DNA of 64,000 nt, taken from assembly GCF_000936425.1 (NCBI RefSeq), contig NZ_AVFK01000016.1, forward strand, positions 62,001 to 126,000, in the 5' to 3' direction. The stretch is from Skermanella aerolata KACC 11604 (GTDB lineage Bacteria; Pseudomonadota; Alphaproteobacteria; Azospirillales; Azospirillaceae). Position numbers and translations under genes: made by a program. Numbering within the stretch: the first letter of the stretch is position 1; each line of letters starts with the position of its first letter. Below are positions 17,784-26,339 of this stretch, piece after piece. The notes under the pieces are model-generated. The model saw only the letters and a list, made by a program, of their open reading frames with translations, had not been told where the DNA came from and made no database searches.

Positions 17784-18059
17784 GTGCTGAGGCAATTCTA
17801 CGTAACCTGCCGGGTCGAGAAATGGTATGTCGATGAAGGGACGGAATCGCATGGTCCGTATCTAAGCCGGCACGACGCCATCGCCGATGCGGTCGAAGCG
17901 GCCAAACTGCTGGCCAAGCCGAAAAAACCGATTGAAGTCATCTTGAAGATAAGGGGATCGGAAGCCGAGTTGGTCTGGAGTTCCAGGAAATCCTTCGTTC
18001 CCGTACCGCAGTTTTTTGCCGCGGACGACCGGAGGCTGGTCGAGGAGGTCGCCCGGTGA
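17784..18059 (+). CDS. DUF2188-like small protein
   Basis: This is a 91-residue soluble protein. The N-terminal part (YVTCRVEKWYVDEGTESHGPYLSRHDAIADAVEAAKL) resembles small DUF2188-like proteins that bear an aromatic strand followed by a helix. A second half ends in FAADDRRLVEEVA. I chose GTG 17784 because GGAAGGGGG lies at good spacing. Longer starts at 17643 add a basic non-conserved leader. Function is unknown. Confidence 0.6.
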   Translation: MLRQFYVTCRVEKWYVDEGTESHGPYLSRHDAIADAVEAAKLLAKPKKPIEVILKIRGSEAELVWSSRKSFVPVPQFFAADDRRLVEEVAR

Positions 18060-18242
18060 CGTTTCCTGTTCCGGGAGGCCAAGCTTCCGGAGCTTTCCGC
18101 CACGTCGCAACGCGGGGTGTTCCTTGAACGATCTTCATGACGCCGCCTGGCCTGCCGGATAGACGATGGTTGCAAGGATGTTCGCCAAAGCTTTTCCGGG
18201 ATCACCCGGTGTCAGGCCATGCCGCGGTCAGGTGTAGATTTC

Positions 18243-18731
18243 ATGCAGCGCTCGATTCCGGACGGTCATGTCCGCGTCAGTGTCAAGTTTGGCAGCCGAT
18301 GGTTTGCCGCCGATCTTCCGGTTTCCCAGTTGAGGAGCGAGATGGGGCGGTTGACACATGGCCTCAACGGAGCCCGCCATGTCGACCAAGCGCGAGGCTT
18401 CGTCACGGCAGCAATGCCGGTGATCGATCTGCTCCGTTCGGCTGCCGCCGGCAAGGATGTCAGGACCGTCTGCCTCGCCGCTTTGTGGGTCGTGTTCCAC
18501 CGGCCCCCGGATGCTCAGGCGGCGCAGGATTTCTTCCTGGAAATCATCGAGTTCGGCGGTTGTGCATGGGTCGGCGTTTCCGCCGACGAAAGTGGCAGCC
18601 TCGCTTCGTTTTCCTATGACTCCTATGACATAGCACCCGCGCATCTGGCCGAGGTCGACACCGGCTTGCAAGCTCGCGAGAGACTGCCTGCCCATGACAA
18701 CCGTCCCATAACAGCCGTCATTGACGGATAA
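18243..18731 (+). CDS. hypothetical protein
   Basis: I do not recognise a family. About 162 residues, soluble, with a beta-rich start (HVRVSVKFGSRWFAADLPVS), a helical middle (AAALWVVFHRPPDAQAAQDFF) and an acidic end. Codon use is like neighbouring real genes. ATG 18243 has AGGTG eight bases upstream; ATG 18219 is the alternative. The opposite strand is also open across this stretch, but that product is Cys/His-rich nonsense in style. Confidence 0.5.
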   Translation: MQRSIPDGHVRVSVKFGSRWFAADLPVSQLRSEMGRLTHGLNGARHVDQARGFVTAAMPVIDLLRSAAAGKDVRTVCLAALWVVFHRPPDAQAAQDFFLEIIEFGGCAWVGVSADESGSLASFSYDSYDIAPAHLAEVDTGLQARERLPAHDNRPITAVIDG

Positions 18732-18842
18732 TGCCGAGGGTATTCCCGGCTGTCCGATTATCCGCATATTATGTTCGGAAACGTACAGACCAGTCTGCTC
18801 TGACCGTTGCTAGATACCTGCCATCAATAAGGAGAATGCCTG

Positions 18843-19028
18843 ATGGTGGAACTTGGCCCTGAAGCCCGGAATGTCCGGCTTGCAGCACTGATGGAACGTG
18901 CCGAAGAAGTTTTCGAACGGTCCCGTCGTCTGGTCGAGGAAGCAAGAAAGACAAGGTCCGAGGCAGAGGCGAAACTTCTGTCATGCGTCGCGGATGATGG
19001 AATGAAAGATGTCGATAAAGTTTCGTAA
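18843..19028 (+). CDS. small coiled-coil protein
   Basis: The 61-residue product is mostly one long charged helix (LAALMERAEEVFERSRRLVEEARKT in two heptad-like runs). AAGGAG precedes the ATG by eight bases, which strongly supports translation. It is alone between the unknown gene at 18243 and the Crp/Fnr gene. Function is unknown; the size suits an oligomerising adaptor. Confidence 0.65.
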   Translation: MVELGPEARNVRLAALMERAEEVFERSRRLVEEARKTRSEAEAKLLSCVADDGMKDVDKVS

Positions 19029-19179
19029 AAGACAGAGGAATGACGAATGGCGTTTGTTTGCCAAATTGCCGCCTTGCGCATAGATTAGAAGTTCCTAATT
19101 GAACGCCATTGCCCATCACTACTCCGGCTGTGGGTGACTGAGAGAGACGAGTGCTCCCGCCGAACCGAAGGGGGCACAA

Positions 19180-19926
19180 GTGTCTCAAATAGACCAGTCC
19201 GCCGTCCGTAACCGGCTCCTCGCGTCTCTTCCACCCACCGAATTCGCGCGTTTGGCGGTTTTCCTGACACCAACCGACCTGTCCCTCAGGCAGGTTCTCC
19301 TTGAGGCGAATGAGCCGATAGAGACCGCCTACTTCGTCGAAACGGGCATGGTGTCGTATCTGGCCTACCTGAAGGGCGGCGAAGCCATCGAGGTCGGCAT
19401 CATCGGCTCCGAGGGCATGGTCGGGATGCCGTTGATCCTGGGCGTCGACAGTGGTCCCGCCGGGGCGATCGTCCAGATGCAAGGTACGGCACTGTCGATT
19501 GCCCCAGCGGCTCTGAGACAGGTTTTCGGCGAGAGCGACACGTTGCGCTTCCAGCTGCTGCGCTACATGCAAGCGCTTTACACTCAAGTCTCGCAAACTG
19601 CGGTGTGCAACGGCCATCACTCGATCGAGGAGCGTCTGGCCCGCTGGATGCTCATGGCGCACGACCGCGCCGGACGCGATCAGTTTCCGATGACCCACGA
19701 GTTCATGGCGATGATGCTGGGCGTCCGCCGGTCCGGCGTAACGGTCACTGCCGGCACCCTGAAGCAGGCCGGCTTGATCGCCTACGGGAACGGCCAGATG
19801 GCCATACTTGACCGTTCAGGCATGGAGGCTACCGCGTGCGAATGCTACGGCACTGTTCAGCATCATTTTGAGCAGTTGTTCGGGGATGATGCGGTGAAAA
19901 GTGCGCAACCGAAATGCCGCTTCTGA
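19180..19926 (+). CDS. Crp/Fnr-family transcriptional regulator
   Basis: This 248-residue DNA-binding protein has an N-terminal cyclic-nucleotide-binding-like beta roll (FVETGMVSYLAYLKGGEAIEVG, IIGSEGMVGMPLIL). The C-terminal HTH includes HEFMAMMLGVRRSGVTVTAG. It lacks the four-cysteine iron-sulfur motif of FNR at the N-terminus and the usual Arg-Ser cAMP pocket. The effector is therefore unknown. GTG 19180 follows GGGGGC. It lies at the end of the signalling block, just before tRNA-Arg. Confidence 0.9.
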   Translation: MSQIDQSAVRNRLLASLPPTEFARLAVFLTPTDLSLRQVLLEANEPIETAYFVETGMVSYLAYLKGGEAIEVGIIGSEGMVGMPLILGVDSGPAGAIVQMQGTALSIAPAALRQVFGESDTLRFQLLRYMQALYTQVSQTAVCNGHHSIEERLARWMLMAHDRAGRDQFPMTHEFMAMMLGVRRSGVTVTAGTLKQAGLIAYGNGQMAILDRSGMEATACECYGTVQHHFEQLFGDDAVKSAQPKCRF

Positions 19927-19974
19927 GAAAGCGGAGGGATCGTTTAGTACCAACTCATTTCAACAGGGGGAAAG

Positions 19975-20051
19975 TGGCGCGCCCGAAGAGATTCGAACTC
20001 CTAGCCTTCTGATCCGTAGTCAGATGCTCTATCCAGTTGAGCTACGGGCGC
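19975..20051 (-). tRNA. tRNA-Arg (anticodon ACG)
   Basis: On the minus strand the 77-base gene begins GCGCCCGTAGCTCAACTGGA. It has anticodon stem-loop TCTGA-CTACGGA-TCAGA giving ACG, a T arm with GTTCGAATC, and acceptor end CGGGCGC-G-CCA with encoded CCA. The wobble A would be deaminated to inosine. No mobile-gene remnants are seen at its 3' side. Confidence 0.96.
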
Positions 20052-20181
20052 TTGCCATCTTCTCGACCGCTTCTTGCGAAGCGTTGAACCGTGCGGTTCG
20101 TCGTGGGCCGGAAACTAGCCAATGAGTTTGACCTGCGCAACCCCATTCTGAAAGTTTTTTTGCAAAGCGTTTCCAGCAGCT

Positions 20182-21786
20182 TCAGAAGGCGGCTACCGCG
20201 CCGTCGGAGCGGCAGTCCGATGCCCCCTGGATCGTGCCGTCCGGGTGCAGCACCAGGGCGCCGGCATGGCCCATCATGTCGTTGAAGGGGGTGACCACCT
20301 CGACATCGTGGCCGGCGGCGCGCAGGGCCTCGATCACGTCGTCGCCTATGCGGCTTTCGATCTTCAGGTTAGTGGTGCCGGCGCCCCAGGTGCGGCCCAG
20401 CAGCCAGCGGGGCGCCGTCACCGCCGTCTGAAGCTCCTGACCCAGCAGGCCGTAGCGGCTGAAGACGGCGGCCTGGGTCTGCGGCTGGCCTTCGCCGCCC
20501 ATCGTGCCATAGGGCATGACGCGCCCGTCGTCGAACCGGGCCAGTGCCGGGTTCAGCGTGTGGAACGGGCGCATGCCGGGGGCCAGCGCGTTGACGGCTT
20601 TCTCGTCCAGCGAGAAGCTGCTGCCCCGGTTCTGCCACAGGACGCCGGTATCGCCCGCGACCACGCCGGAGCCGAACTCCCAATAGACGCTTTGGATGAA
20701 GCTGACCGCGCGGCCGGCGCCGTCGATCGCTCCCATCCAGATCGTGTCCGCCGGCGGACCGGACTGCGGCCAGGGCAAGGCGCGGGCAGGATCGATCTTC
20801 GCCGCGAGGTCGGCCAGGGCCGCGCCGGTCAGGAACCCGCGCGGGTCCACTGTCATCCGGGCCGGGTCGGTGACGTAGCGGTCGCGCACCAGGAAGGCGC
20901 GCTTGGTCGCTTCGACCAGCCCGTGGATATGGGCGAAACCGTCGGCCTCCGTGATGCCCTGCCGGTCGGCAAGCCGGTCGAACAACCCCAGGATCATCAG
21001 CGACGCCAACCCTTGGGTCGGCGGCGTCATGTTGTAGAGCTCGGCGTTCCGCAGCCGGACGCTCAGCGGTTCGACCCGTCGGGCGTGGTGCGCTTCCAGG
21101 TCGCCGAGCGCCACGGGGCTGCCCGCCCGCTGCAAACCCTCCGCCAGTGCCCGCGCCAGTTCGCCCCGGTAGAAGTCCTCCGTGCCGGCCGTCCCGATCC
21201 GTTCCAGCGTCGATGCCAGATCGGTCTGGCGGAACAGGCTGCCGGGGGCGGGCGTCTTGCCGTCCGGCAGGAAGATCCGGGCGAAGCCCGGGACGCCTTC
21301 CAGCTCGCTCCGCTTCTCCGCCGTGAAGCGCGACTGGCTGCCGGTCGCGGATGCGCCGTCGCGGGCGTAGTGGACCGCGTCTTCCAGCAGGCGCGACAGC
21401 GGCAGCTTCCGGCCGCTCCAGCCCTTTGCCGCGTCGAGCGCCGCTCCCCAGCCGGAAACCGTCCCCGCCACTGTATTGGCCGCCAGCGGACCCCGGCTCG
21501 GGATGACCGCATGGCCCTGGGTCCTGTACATATCGGACGTGGCGGCCGCCGCCGCGGCTCCGCAGGCGTCGATCCCGATCGGCGGCCGTCCCGGTTCGGC
21601 GATCAGCCAGAAGCCGTCGCCGCCGATCCCGTTCATGTGGGGATAGACCACCGCGATGGCCGCCGCCGCCGCGACCATGGCCTCAACAGCGTTGCCGCCT
21701 TCCCGCAGGACCGACAGACCGGCCTGCGCCGCGAGGTGATGGGGAGCCACGACCATGCCACGGCGGGATGAGGGTGTATTCAGCAT
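20182..21786 (-). CDS. ggt: gamma-glutamyltransferase family protein
   Basis: This is an N-terminal-nucleophile hydrolase that transfers or hydrolyses gamma-glutamyl groups (glutathione turnover) or cleaves a related amide. The 534-residue precursor is expected to self-cleave before Thr348 in PPADTIWMGAID. This corresponds to the canonical TTH site but with Ile-Trp after the Thr. The late PYGTMGGEGQPQTQAAVFSR also matches. No signal peptide is visible, unlike periplasmic Ggt, so it is probably a cytoplasmic YwrD-like or acylase-like member. Confidence 0.88.
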   Translation of the reverse strand: MLNTPSSRRGMVVAPHHLAAQAGLSVLREGGNAVEAMVAAAAAIAVVYPHMNGIGGDGFWLIAEPGRPPIGIDACGAAAAAATSDMYRTQGHAVIPSRGPLAANTVAGTVSGWGAALDAAKGWSGRKLPLSRLLEDAVHYARDGASATGSQSRFTAEKRSELEGVPGFARIFLPDGKTPAPGSLFRQTDLASTLERIGTAGTEDFYRGELARALAEGLQRAGSPVALGDLEAHHARRVEPLSVRLRNAELYNMTPPTQGLASLMILGLFDRLADRQGITEADGFAHIHGLVEATKRAFLVRDRYVTDPARMTVDPRGFLTGAALADLAAKIDPARALPWPQSGPPADTIWMGAIDGAGRAVSFIQSVYWEFGSGVVAGDTGVLWQNRGSSFSLDEKAVNALAPGMRPFHTLNPALARFDDGRVMPYGTMGGEGQPQTQAAVFSRYGLLGQELQTAVTAPRWLLGRTWGAGTTNLKIESRIGDDVIEALRAAGHDVEVVTPFNDMMGHAGALVLHPDGTIQGASDCRSDGAVAAF

Positions 21787-21997
21787 GTCAGTTGTTCCGG
21801 TTGCGGGGCCGAACCCTGTCGCCAGCCCCCATCAGGTGACGATAACGCCTGGGACGGTAACGCTTAGAATGAGAAGGCTTTTCGCGCAATCCTTCAACGC
21901 CGCATACGGAGAAACGAGCACCCGATTGCCGCGCGACATCTGGTAAGTTATAAGCCGCCGATCCATTGTGGTGTGCAGTCGTGTGTGGAGAAGGGCC

Positions 21998-22483
21998 GTG
22001 CCGGAAAAAGACAACGCCAAGCATTTCCCAGTATCGTGGGAAGAGTTGCATCGTCATGCCAAGGCGCTGGCCTGGCGCATGGCCGAGAAGGGGCCGTGGC
22101 AGGGCATCGTCGCGGTCACCCGGGGCGGCCTCGTCCCGGCCGCGATCATCGCGCGCGAACTGGATATCCGGCTGATCGACACGGTCTGCATCTCCAGCTA
22201 CGACCACCAAAACCAGCGCGAGGCCCGCGTCCTCAAGGGCTTCGACGGCGACGGCGAGGGCTGGCTGATCATCGACGATCTCGTCGATACCGGCAAGACC
22301 GCGACCGTCCTGCGGAAGATGATCCCCAAGGCCCACTTCGCGACGATCTACGCCAAGCCCGCCGGGCGTCCCCTGGTCGATACCTTCATCACGGAAGTCA
22401 GCCAGGACACCTGGATCTACTTCCCCTGGGACGTCGAGCTTCAGTTCACCCAGCCGATCGCCCAGCAGCGCAACGGCAAATGA
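21998..22483 (+). CDS. gpt: xanthine-guanine phosphoribosyltransferase
   Basis: It salvages xanthine and guanine to XMP and GMP with PRPP. The PRPP loop [14 protein letters not shown] is intact, and the N-terminal [19 protein letters not shown] and the C-terminal [13 protein letters not shown] fit Gpt. The 161-residue length is normal. GTG 21998 has GGAGAAGGG upstream; the frame is open slightly earlier without a ribosome site. A strong bidirectional hairpin follows the stop. Confidence 0.95.
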   Translation: MPEKDNAKHFPVSWEELHRHAKALAWRMAEKGPWQGIVAVTRGGLVPAAIIARELDIRLIDTVCISSYDHQNQREARVLKGFDGDGEGWLIIDDLVDTGKTATVLRKMIPKAHFATIYAKPAGRPLVDTFITEVSQDTWIYFPWDVELQFTQPIAQQRNGK

Positions 22484-22488
22484 CGGCT

Positions 22489-22535
22489 GAAAGGATATCG
22501 GCCGGCGGGAGCACCCCGCCGGCCGATATCCTTTC
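22489..22535. terminator. bidirectional terminator hairpin
   Basis: Perfect 21-base arms (22489-22509 and 22515-22535) flank a five-base loop. Each arm ends in GAAAG/CTTTC outward. It sits between the convergent gpt and chemoreceptor genes, 5 bp after the gpt stop, and should stop transcription from both sides. Confidence 0.8.
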
Positions 22536-22556
22536 GCTTCGGACCGATGCCGGGAC

Positions 22557-24245
22557 TCAGGCGCTCTTGATCCTGGTGATGAAGTCGTCGACCTCGCGCC
22601 GCAGCATCTCGGCCTGACGCGTCAGGCCGCCCGCCGACTCCAGGACACGGGCGGCGGTGCGGCCCGTCTCCCCGGCGGCGCCGTTGACCCCGATGACATT
22701 GGCGCTGACCTCGTCGGTACCGCGCGCCGCTTCCTGGATGCTCCGGGCGATCTCCCGGGTCGCCATGTCCTGCTGCTCGACCGACGTGGTGATCTCGGAA
22801 ACGATGCCGTCGATCCGCGTGATCGTGCCGCCGATCTTCTGGATGGCGCCGACAGCGCCGGTGGTGGCGTTCTGGATGCCGGTGATCTGGCCGGAGATTT
22901 CCTCGGTGGCGCGGGCCGTCTGGTTCGCGAGGTTCTTGACCTCCGACGCCACGATGGCGAAGCCCTTGCCGGCCTCGCCGGCGCGCGCCGCCTCGATCGT
23001 GGCGTTCAGCGCCAGCAGGTTGGTCTGCCCGGCGATGTCGTTGATCAGGTTGACGACCTCGCCGATCTTCTCCGCCGCCACCGCAAGGCTGGTCACGCTC
23101 TCGTTGGTCCGTTCGACCTCGGCCACGGCCAGCGTCGCGACGCGGGACGACTCGGCGACCTGCCGGCCGATCTCGCTGATCGAACTGGCCAGTTCCTCCG
23201 CCGCCGACGCCACGGTCTGCACGTTCACCCGCGCTTCGTCGGAGGCCGCCGCCGCCGCACCCGACTGGCGCGAGGTTTCCTCCGCGATGGCCGACATCGA
23301 GGAAGACGAATCCCGCATCTCGACCGCCTGGGCCGATACCGCCTCCACCACCTTGTCGATCCCGACGCCGAAGTCGTGGGTCAGGCGTTCCAGATTCAGC
23401 CGCCGCCTTTCCCGCGCCTCCTCGTCGGCCCGGCGCTGCTGTTCCAGCGAAGCCGCACGCTCCATGTTGTCCCGGAACACGCCGATGGTCCGGGCCATTT
23501 CGCCGATCTCGTCGCCCCGGTCCAGGCCCTTGACGGTAACGCCGAAATTCCCTTCGGCCAGCCGCAGCATGGTGCTGGTGATGTCGCCGATCGGACGCGT
23601 GACCGTCATGCGGACCATGATGAAGGCAAAGGCGGCGGCGATGCCGACACCCAGTACGGTCAGCGCCACGAGCGTCGTCAGCATCGTCCCGTAGAAGTCC
23701 TGAAGCTCCGCCGAGCCCGTCGTGATCAGGTCGGCATTCTGGGCAGAGATACCCTGCAGTTCCTTGTTCAAGGCCTGCCGGTTGGTGCGGTTGGCGTCGT
23801 TGTCGCCCCATTCGCGGGCTGCCGGCGCTCCTTCCGTCTTGCCGAGCTCGACCAGCTTCGTGCGGAACGCGATGAACTCCGCCGTGCGCTGTTCCAGGCG
23901 CTGAAACTGTTCCGAGTTGCCGGACAGGACCAGAGGGCGCCATTGGGCGAGCAGAGCATCCATGCGCTTCAGGTTTTCCAGCAGCGGCTTGCCGAACTGC
24001 TCCACCCTTTCCTTGTTTTCGGCCATGTAGACGCCGCGCGAATCCATGACGATCGCATTGACGAGCCCGTTCATCTTCTCACCCAGCAAGGCGCGGGTGG
24101 ATGCGGCGGTCATGGCTTCGACATGGGTATCGTAGGTGCGCATGGCGGTAATGCCGGCCGTTCCGACCAGTCCGGCTATGATCCCGAGGAAGCCTACCAG
24201 CAGATAAATCTTCGTCGAGATCTTCAGTTTGTGAAGCCACTTCAT
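22557..24245 (-). CDS. methyl-accepting chemotaxis protein
   Basis: This is an inner-membrane chemoreceptor. It has an N-terminal helix (IYLLVGFLGIIAGLVGTAGI), a periplasmic four-helix-type sensor (about residues 40-180), a second TM (LVALTVLGVGIAAAFAFIMV), a HAMP domain, and a long signalling coiled coil. The conserved tip is VNLINDIAGQTNLLALNATI followed by EAARAGEAGKGFAIVASEVK. ATG 24245 follows GGAGG; upstream in-frame codons to 24287 are not needed. It is the last gene after a peptide-type importer on the same strand, but a 261-bp AT-rich gap suggests its own promoter. The ligand is unknown. Confidence 0.95.
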   Translation of the reverse strand: MKWLHKLKISTKIYLLVGFLGIIAGLVGTAGITAMRTYDTHVEAMTAASTRALLGEKMNGLVNAIVMDSRGVYMAENKERVEQFGKPLLENLKRMDALLAQWRPLVLSGNSEQFQRLEQRTAEFIAFRTKLVELGKTEGAPAAREWGDNDANRTNRQALNKELQGISAQNADLITTGSAELQDFYGTMLTTLVALTVLGVGIAAAFAFIMVRMTVTRPIGDITSTMLRLAEGNFGVTVKGLDRGDEIGEMARTIGVFRDNMERAASLEQQRRADEEARERRRLNLERLTHDFGVGIDKVVEAVSAQAVEMRDSSSSMSAIAEETSRQSGAAAAASDEARVNVQTVASAAEELASSISEIGRQVAESSRVATLAVAEVERTNESVTSLAVAAEKIGEVVNLINDIAGQTNLLALNATIEAARAGEAGKGFAIVASEVKNLANQTARATEEISGQITGIQNATTGAVGAIQKIGGTITRIDGIVSEITTSVEQQDMATREIARSIQEAARGTDEVSANVIGVNGAAGETGRTAARVLESAGGLTRQAEMLRREVDDFITRIKSA

Positions 24246-24506
24246 AGGCCACCCTCCTTCACCTGCTTTTCTTGGCGCATCGGACAAAAAGTTGTTCGGA
24301 CTTGGTTTTTGTTCTTACAAACAACAAACCGATGCACCCGCGAAGTGACAGTATTCGGCTAAATCTTTAAGGAACTACAAAGGAATTCAAATACTTCTGA
24401 AAGTAAAAAGCTGAATTTTAGCCCTATGAGATATTATTATTTGTGGTGATATTATGCCTTTTTGCATATGAAATTTTGGCGCGGCCGAGTTCGCTCGCCG
24501 CCGCTT

Positions 24507-25355
24507 TCAAGACGAGCGATGACGGACACCAGCCCTCAGCCTTGGGTCCAGCAGGTCGCGCAGGCCGTCGCCCAGCAGGTTCAGCCCCAGCACGGACAGC
24601 GCGATGGTCAGGCCGGGGAAGATGGCAAGGGTCGGCCGCAGCAGCATGAAGGTCTGCGCTTCGTTCAGCATCTTGCCCCAGCTGGGCGCCGGCGGCTGGA
24701 TGCCCAGGCCCAGGTAGCTCAATCCCGCCTCCGCCAGGATCGCCACCGCGAAGGAGATCGTGGCCTGGACGATCAGGGTGCCGGAGATGTTAGGCAGAAC
24801 ATGGACCAGCGTCACGGCTGCCGGCCCACGCCCCAGCGCCGCCGCAGCGCGGACGAATTCCCGCGCGGCCACCTGACGGGCAGCTCCGCGCGTGACCCTC
24901 GCGAACACCGCGACGTTGAAGATGCCGATGGCGAGGATGGCGTTGACCGCTCCCGGCCCCAGCAGAGCGGTGATCAGGATCGCCGACAGGACAGCCGGGA
25001 AGGCGAAGGTCAGGTCGGTCAGCCGTCCCACCGTCTCGTCGGTCCAGCCGCCGAACGATGTTGCCGCCAGCCCAAGGGGCACTCCCACCGCCATCCCGGT
25101 TCCCACGGCGACCGCTCCCACGGCCAGCGAGTTGCGGGCGCCGGTCATGATCATCGACAGGATGTCGCGTCCGAAATGGTCGGTGCCCAGCCAGTGCGCG
25201 GCGCTCGGCGGCTGAAGCCGGATCGCGATCCGCATCGCCTCGGGCGGGTAGGGGGTCCAGACCAGTGAGACCAGCGCCATGCCGGCCAGCAGCAGCGTCA
25301 GCACGGCGCCGGCGATCAGGTTGACGGGGAGGGGGCGACGACCGGGCCGGCGCAT
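24507..25355 (-). CDS. ABC transporter permease, DppC type
   Basis: This is one of two inner-membrane subunits of a peptide/opine-type importer. It has six hydrophobic segments, a DppC-type start (AAHWLGTDHFGRDILSMIMTGA) and the EAA loop EFVRAAAALGRGPAAVTLVHVLPN. Its ATG overlaps the dppB stop by one base (TGATG at 25353-25357), so translation is coupled. The operon has no ATPase genes, so an ATPase must come from elsewhere. The last residues (RLRAGVRHRSS) are basic and cytoplasmic. Confidence 0.93.
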   Translation of the reverse strand: MRRPGRRPLPVNLIAGAVLTLLLAGMALVSLVWTPYPPEAMRIAIRLQPPSAAHWLGTDHFGRDILSMIMTGARNSLAVGAVAVGTGMAVGVPLGLAATSFGGWTDETVGRLTDLTFAFPAVLSAILITALLGPGAVNAILAIGIFNVAVFARVTRGAARQVAAREFVRAAAALGRGPAAVTLVHVLPNISGTLIVQATISFAVAILAEAGLSYLGLGIQPPAPSWGKMLNEAQTFMLLRPTLAIFPGLTIALSVLGLNLLGDGLRDLLDPRLRAGVRHRSS

Positions 25356-26302
25356 CAGGACGCCGCCTTCGGCCGGGGGTCGATCAGGGCATAGAGGACA
25401 TCGACGATCAGGTTCACCGCCACGACCATCGCCGCCAGCGCCATGACGGCATCCTTCACCACGATCAGGTCGCGCTGGCTGATCGCCTGGAACAGCAGTT
25501 TGCCAAGACCCGGCAGGAAGAAGACGTTCTCGACCACGATGGCCCCGCCCAGCAGGAAGGCGAACTGAAGGCCGACGATGGTGGTGATCGGGATCAGGGC
25601 GTTGCGCAGCACGTGCCGCCGCATCACGGCGCTCCGGCTCAGGCCCTTGGCGCGGGCGGTGCGCACATAGTCCTCTCCCAGGATGTCCAGCACGGCCGAC
25701 CGCGTCACCCGCGCCAGGATGGCGGCTTCGGTCAGGCCCAGCGTCAGGGCGGGTAGGGTAAGCGATTTCAGCGCCGGGCCGATCCCGGCCGACCAGCCGG
25801 GGAAGCCCCCCGCGTCGAACCAGCCGAGGCCGATCGAGAACCACAGCACCAGCAGGATGCCGAACCAGAAATTGGGAACGGCGACACCCAGCTGGCTGAA
25901 GGCCATGACGCCGTAATCGGCCGGGCGGCCACGCCTCGACGCCGCCAGCAGGCCCAGCGGCAGGGCCGTCGCCATGGAAACCAGCATCGCCAGCCCGGTC
26001 AGCGGAGCGGTCACCGCCAGCCTGTCCCGGATCAGCTCCGCCACCGGGACGCCATAGGTGTGGCTGGTGCCGAGATCGCCCGTCAGCAGGCCACCGGTCC
26101 AGGCGAGGTAGCGGACCGGAGCCGGCTGGTCCAGGCCCATCCGGGCACGCAGCGCCGCCAGCGTGTCGGGCCGCGCATCGACCCCCAGCATCAGCAGGGC
26201 AGGATCGCCGGGCAGCACTTCCAGCACCACGAACACGACGACCGACGCCAGCCACAAGGTCAGCCCCAGGGTCAGCAGGCGCCGGCCAAGGAAAGCGGTC
26301 AT
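25355..26302 (-). CDS. ABC transporter permease, DppB type
   Basis: This is the partner permease of 315 residues. It starts MTAFLGRRLLTLGLTLWLASVVVF, a typical DppB first helix, followed by the periplasmic loop PGDPALLMLG. The EAA loop is DYVRTARAKGLSRSAVMRRHVLRN. It heterodimerises with the DppC-type subunit that overlaps its stop. The gene lies 37 bp after the solute-binding protein gene in the same operon. Confidence 0.93.
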   Translation of the reverse strand: MTAFLGRRLLTLGLTLWLASVVVFVVLEVLPGDPALLMLGVDARPDTLAALRARMGLDQPAPVRYLAWTGGLLTGDLGTSHTYGVPVAELIRDRLAVTAPLTGLAMLVSMATALPLGLLAASRRGRPADYGVMAFSQLGVAVPNFWFGILLVLWFSIGLGWFDAGGFPGWSAGIGPALKSLTLPALTLGLTEAAILARVTRSAVLDILGEDYVRTARAKGLSRSAVMRRHVLRNALIPITTIVGLQFAFLLGGAIVVENVFFLPGLGKLLFQAISQRDLIVVKDAVMALAAMVVAVNLIVDVLYALIDPRPKAAS

Positions 26303-26339
26303 GCCGGCCCCGGAGACGCTCCGGCCGGGATGGGCAGGC

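Noticed and set aside
18770-18842. EcfG-type stress promoter (GGAAAC and CGTT) before the coiled-coil gene
   Set aside because: The spacing is about 22 bases rather than 16-17, and the first box is imperfect.
24330-24400. Flagellar sigma-28-like promoter (TAAAG and GCCGAA) upstream of the chemoreceptor
   Set aside because: The two half-sites are only a few bases apart instead of about eleven, so the match is not credible.
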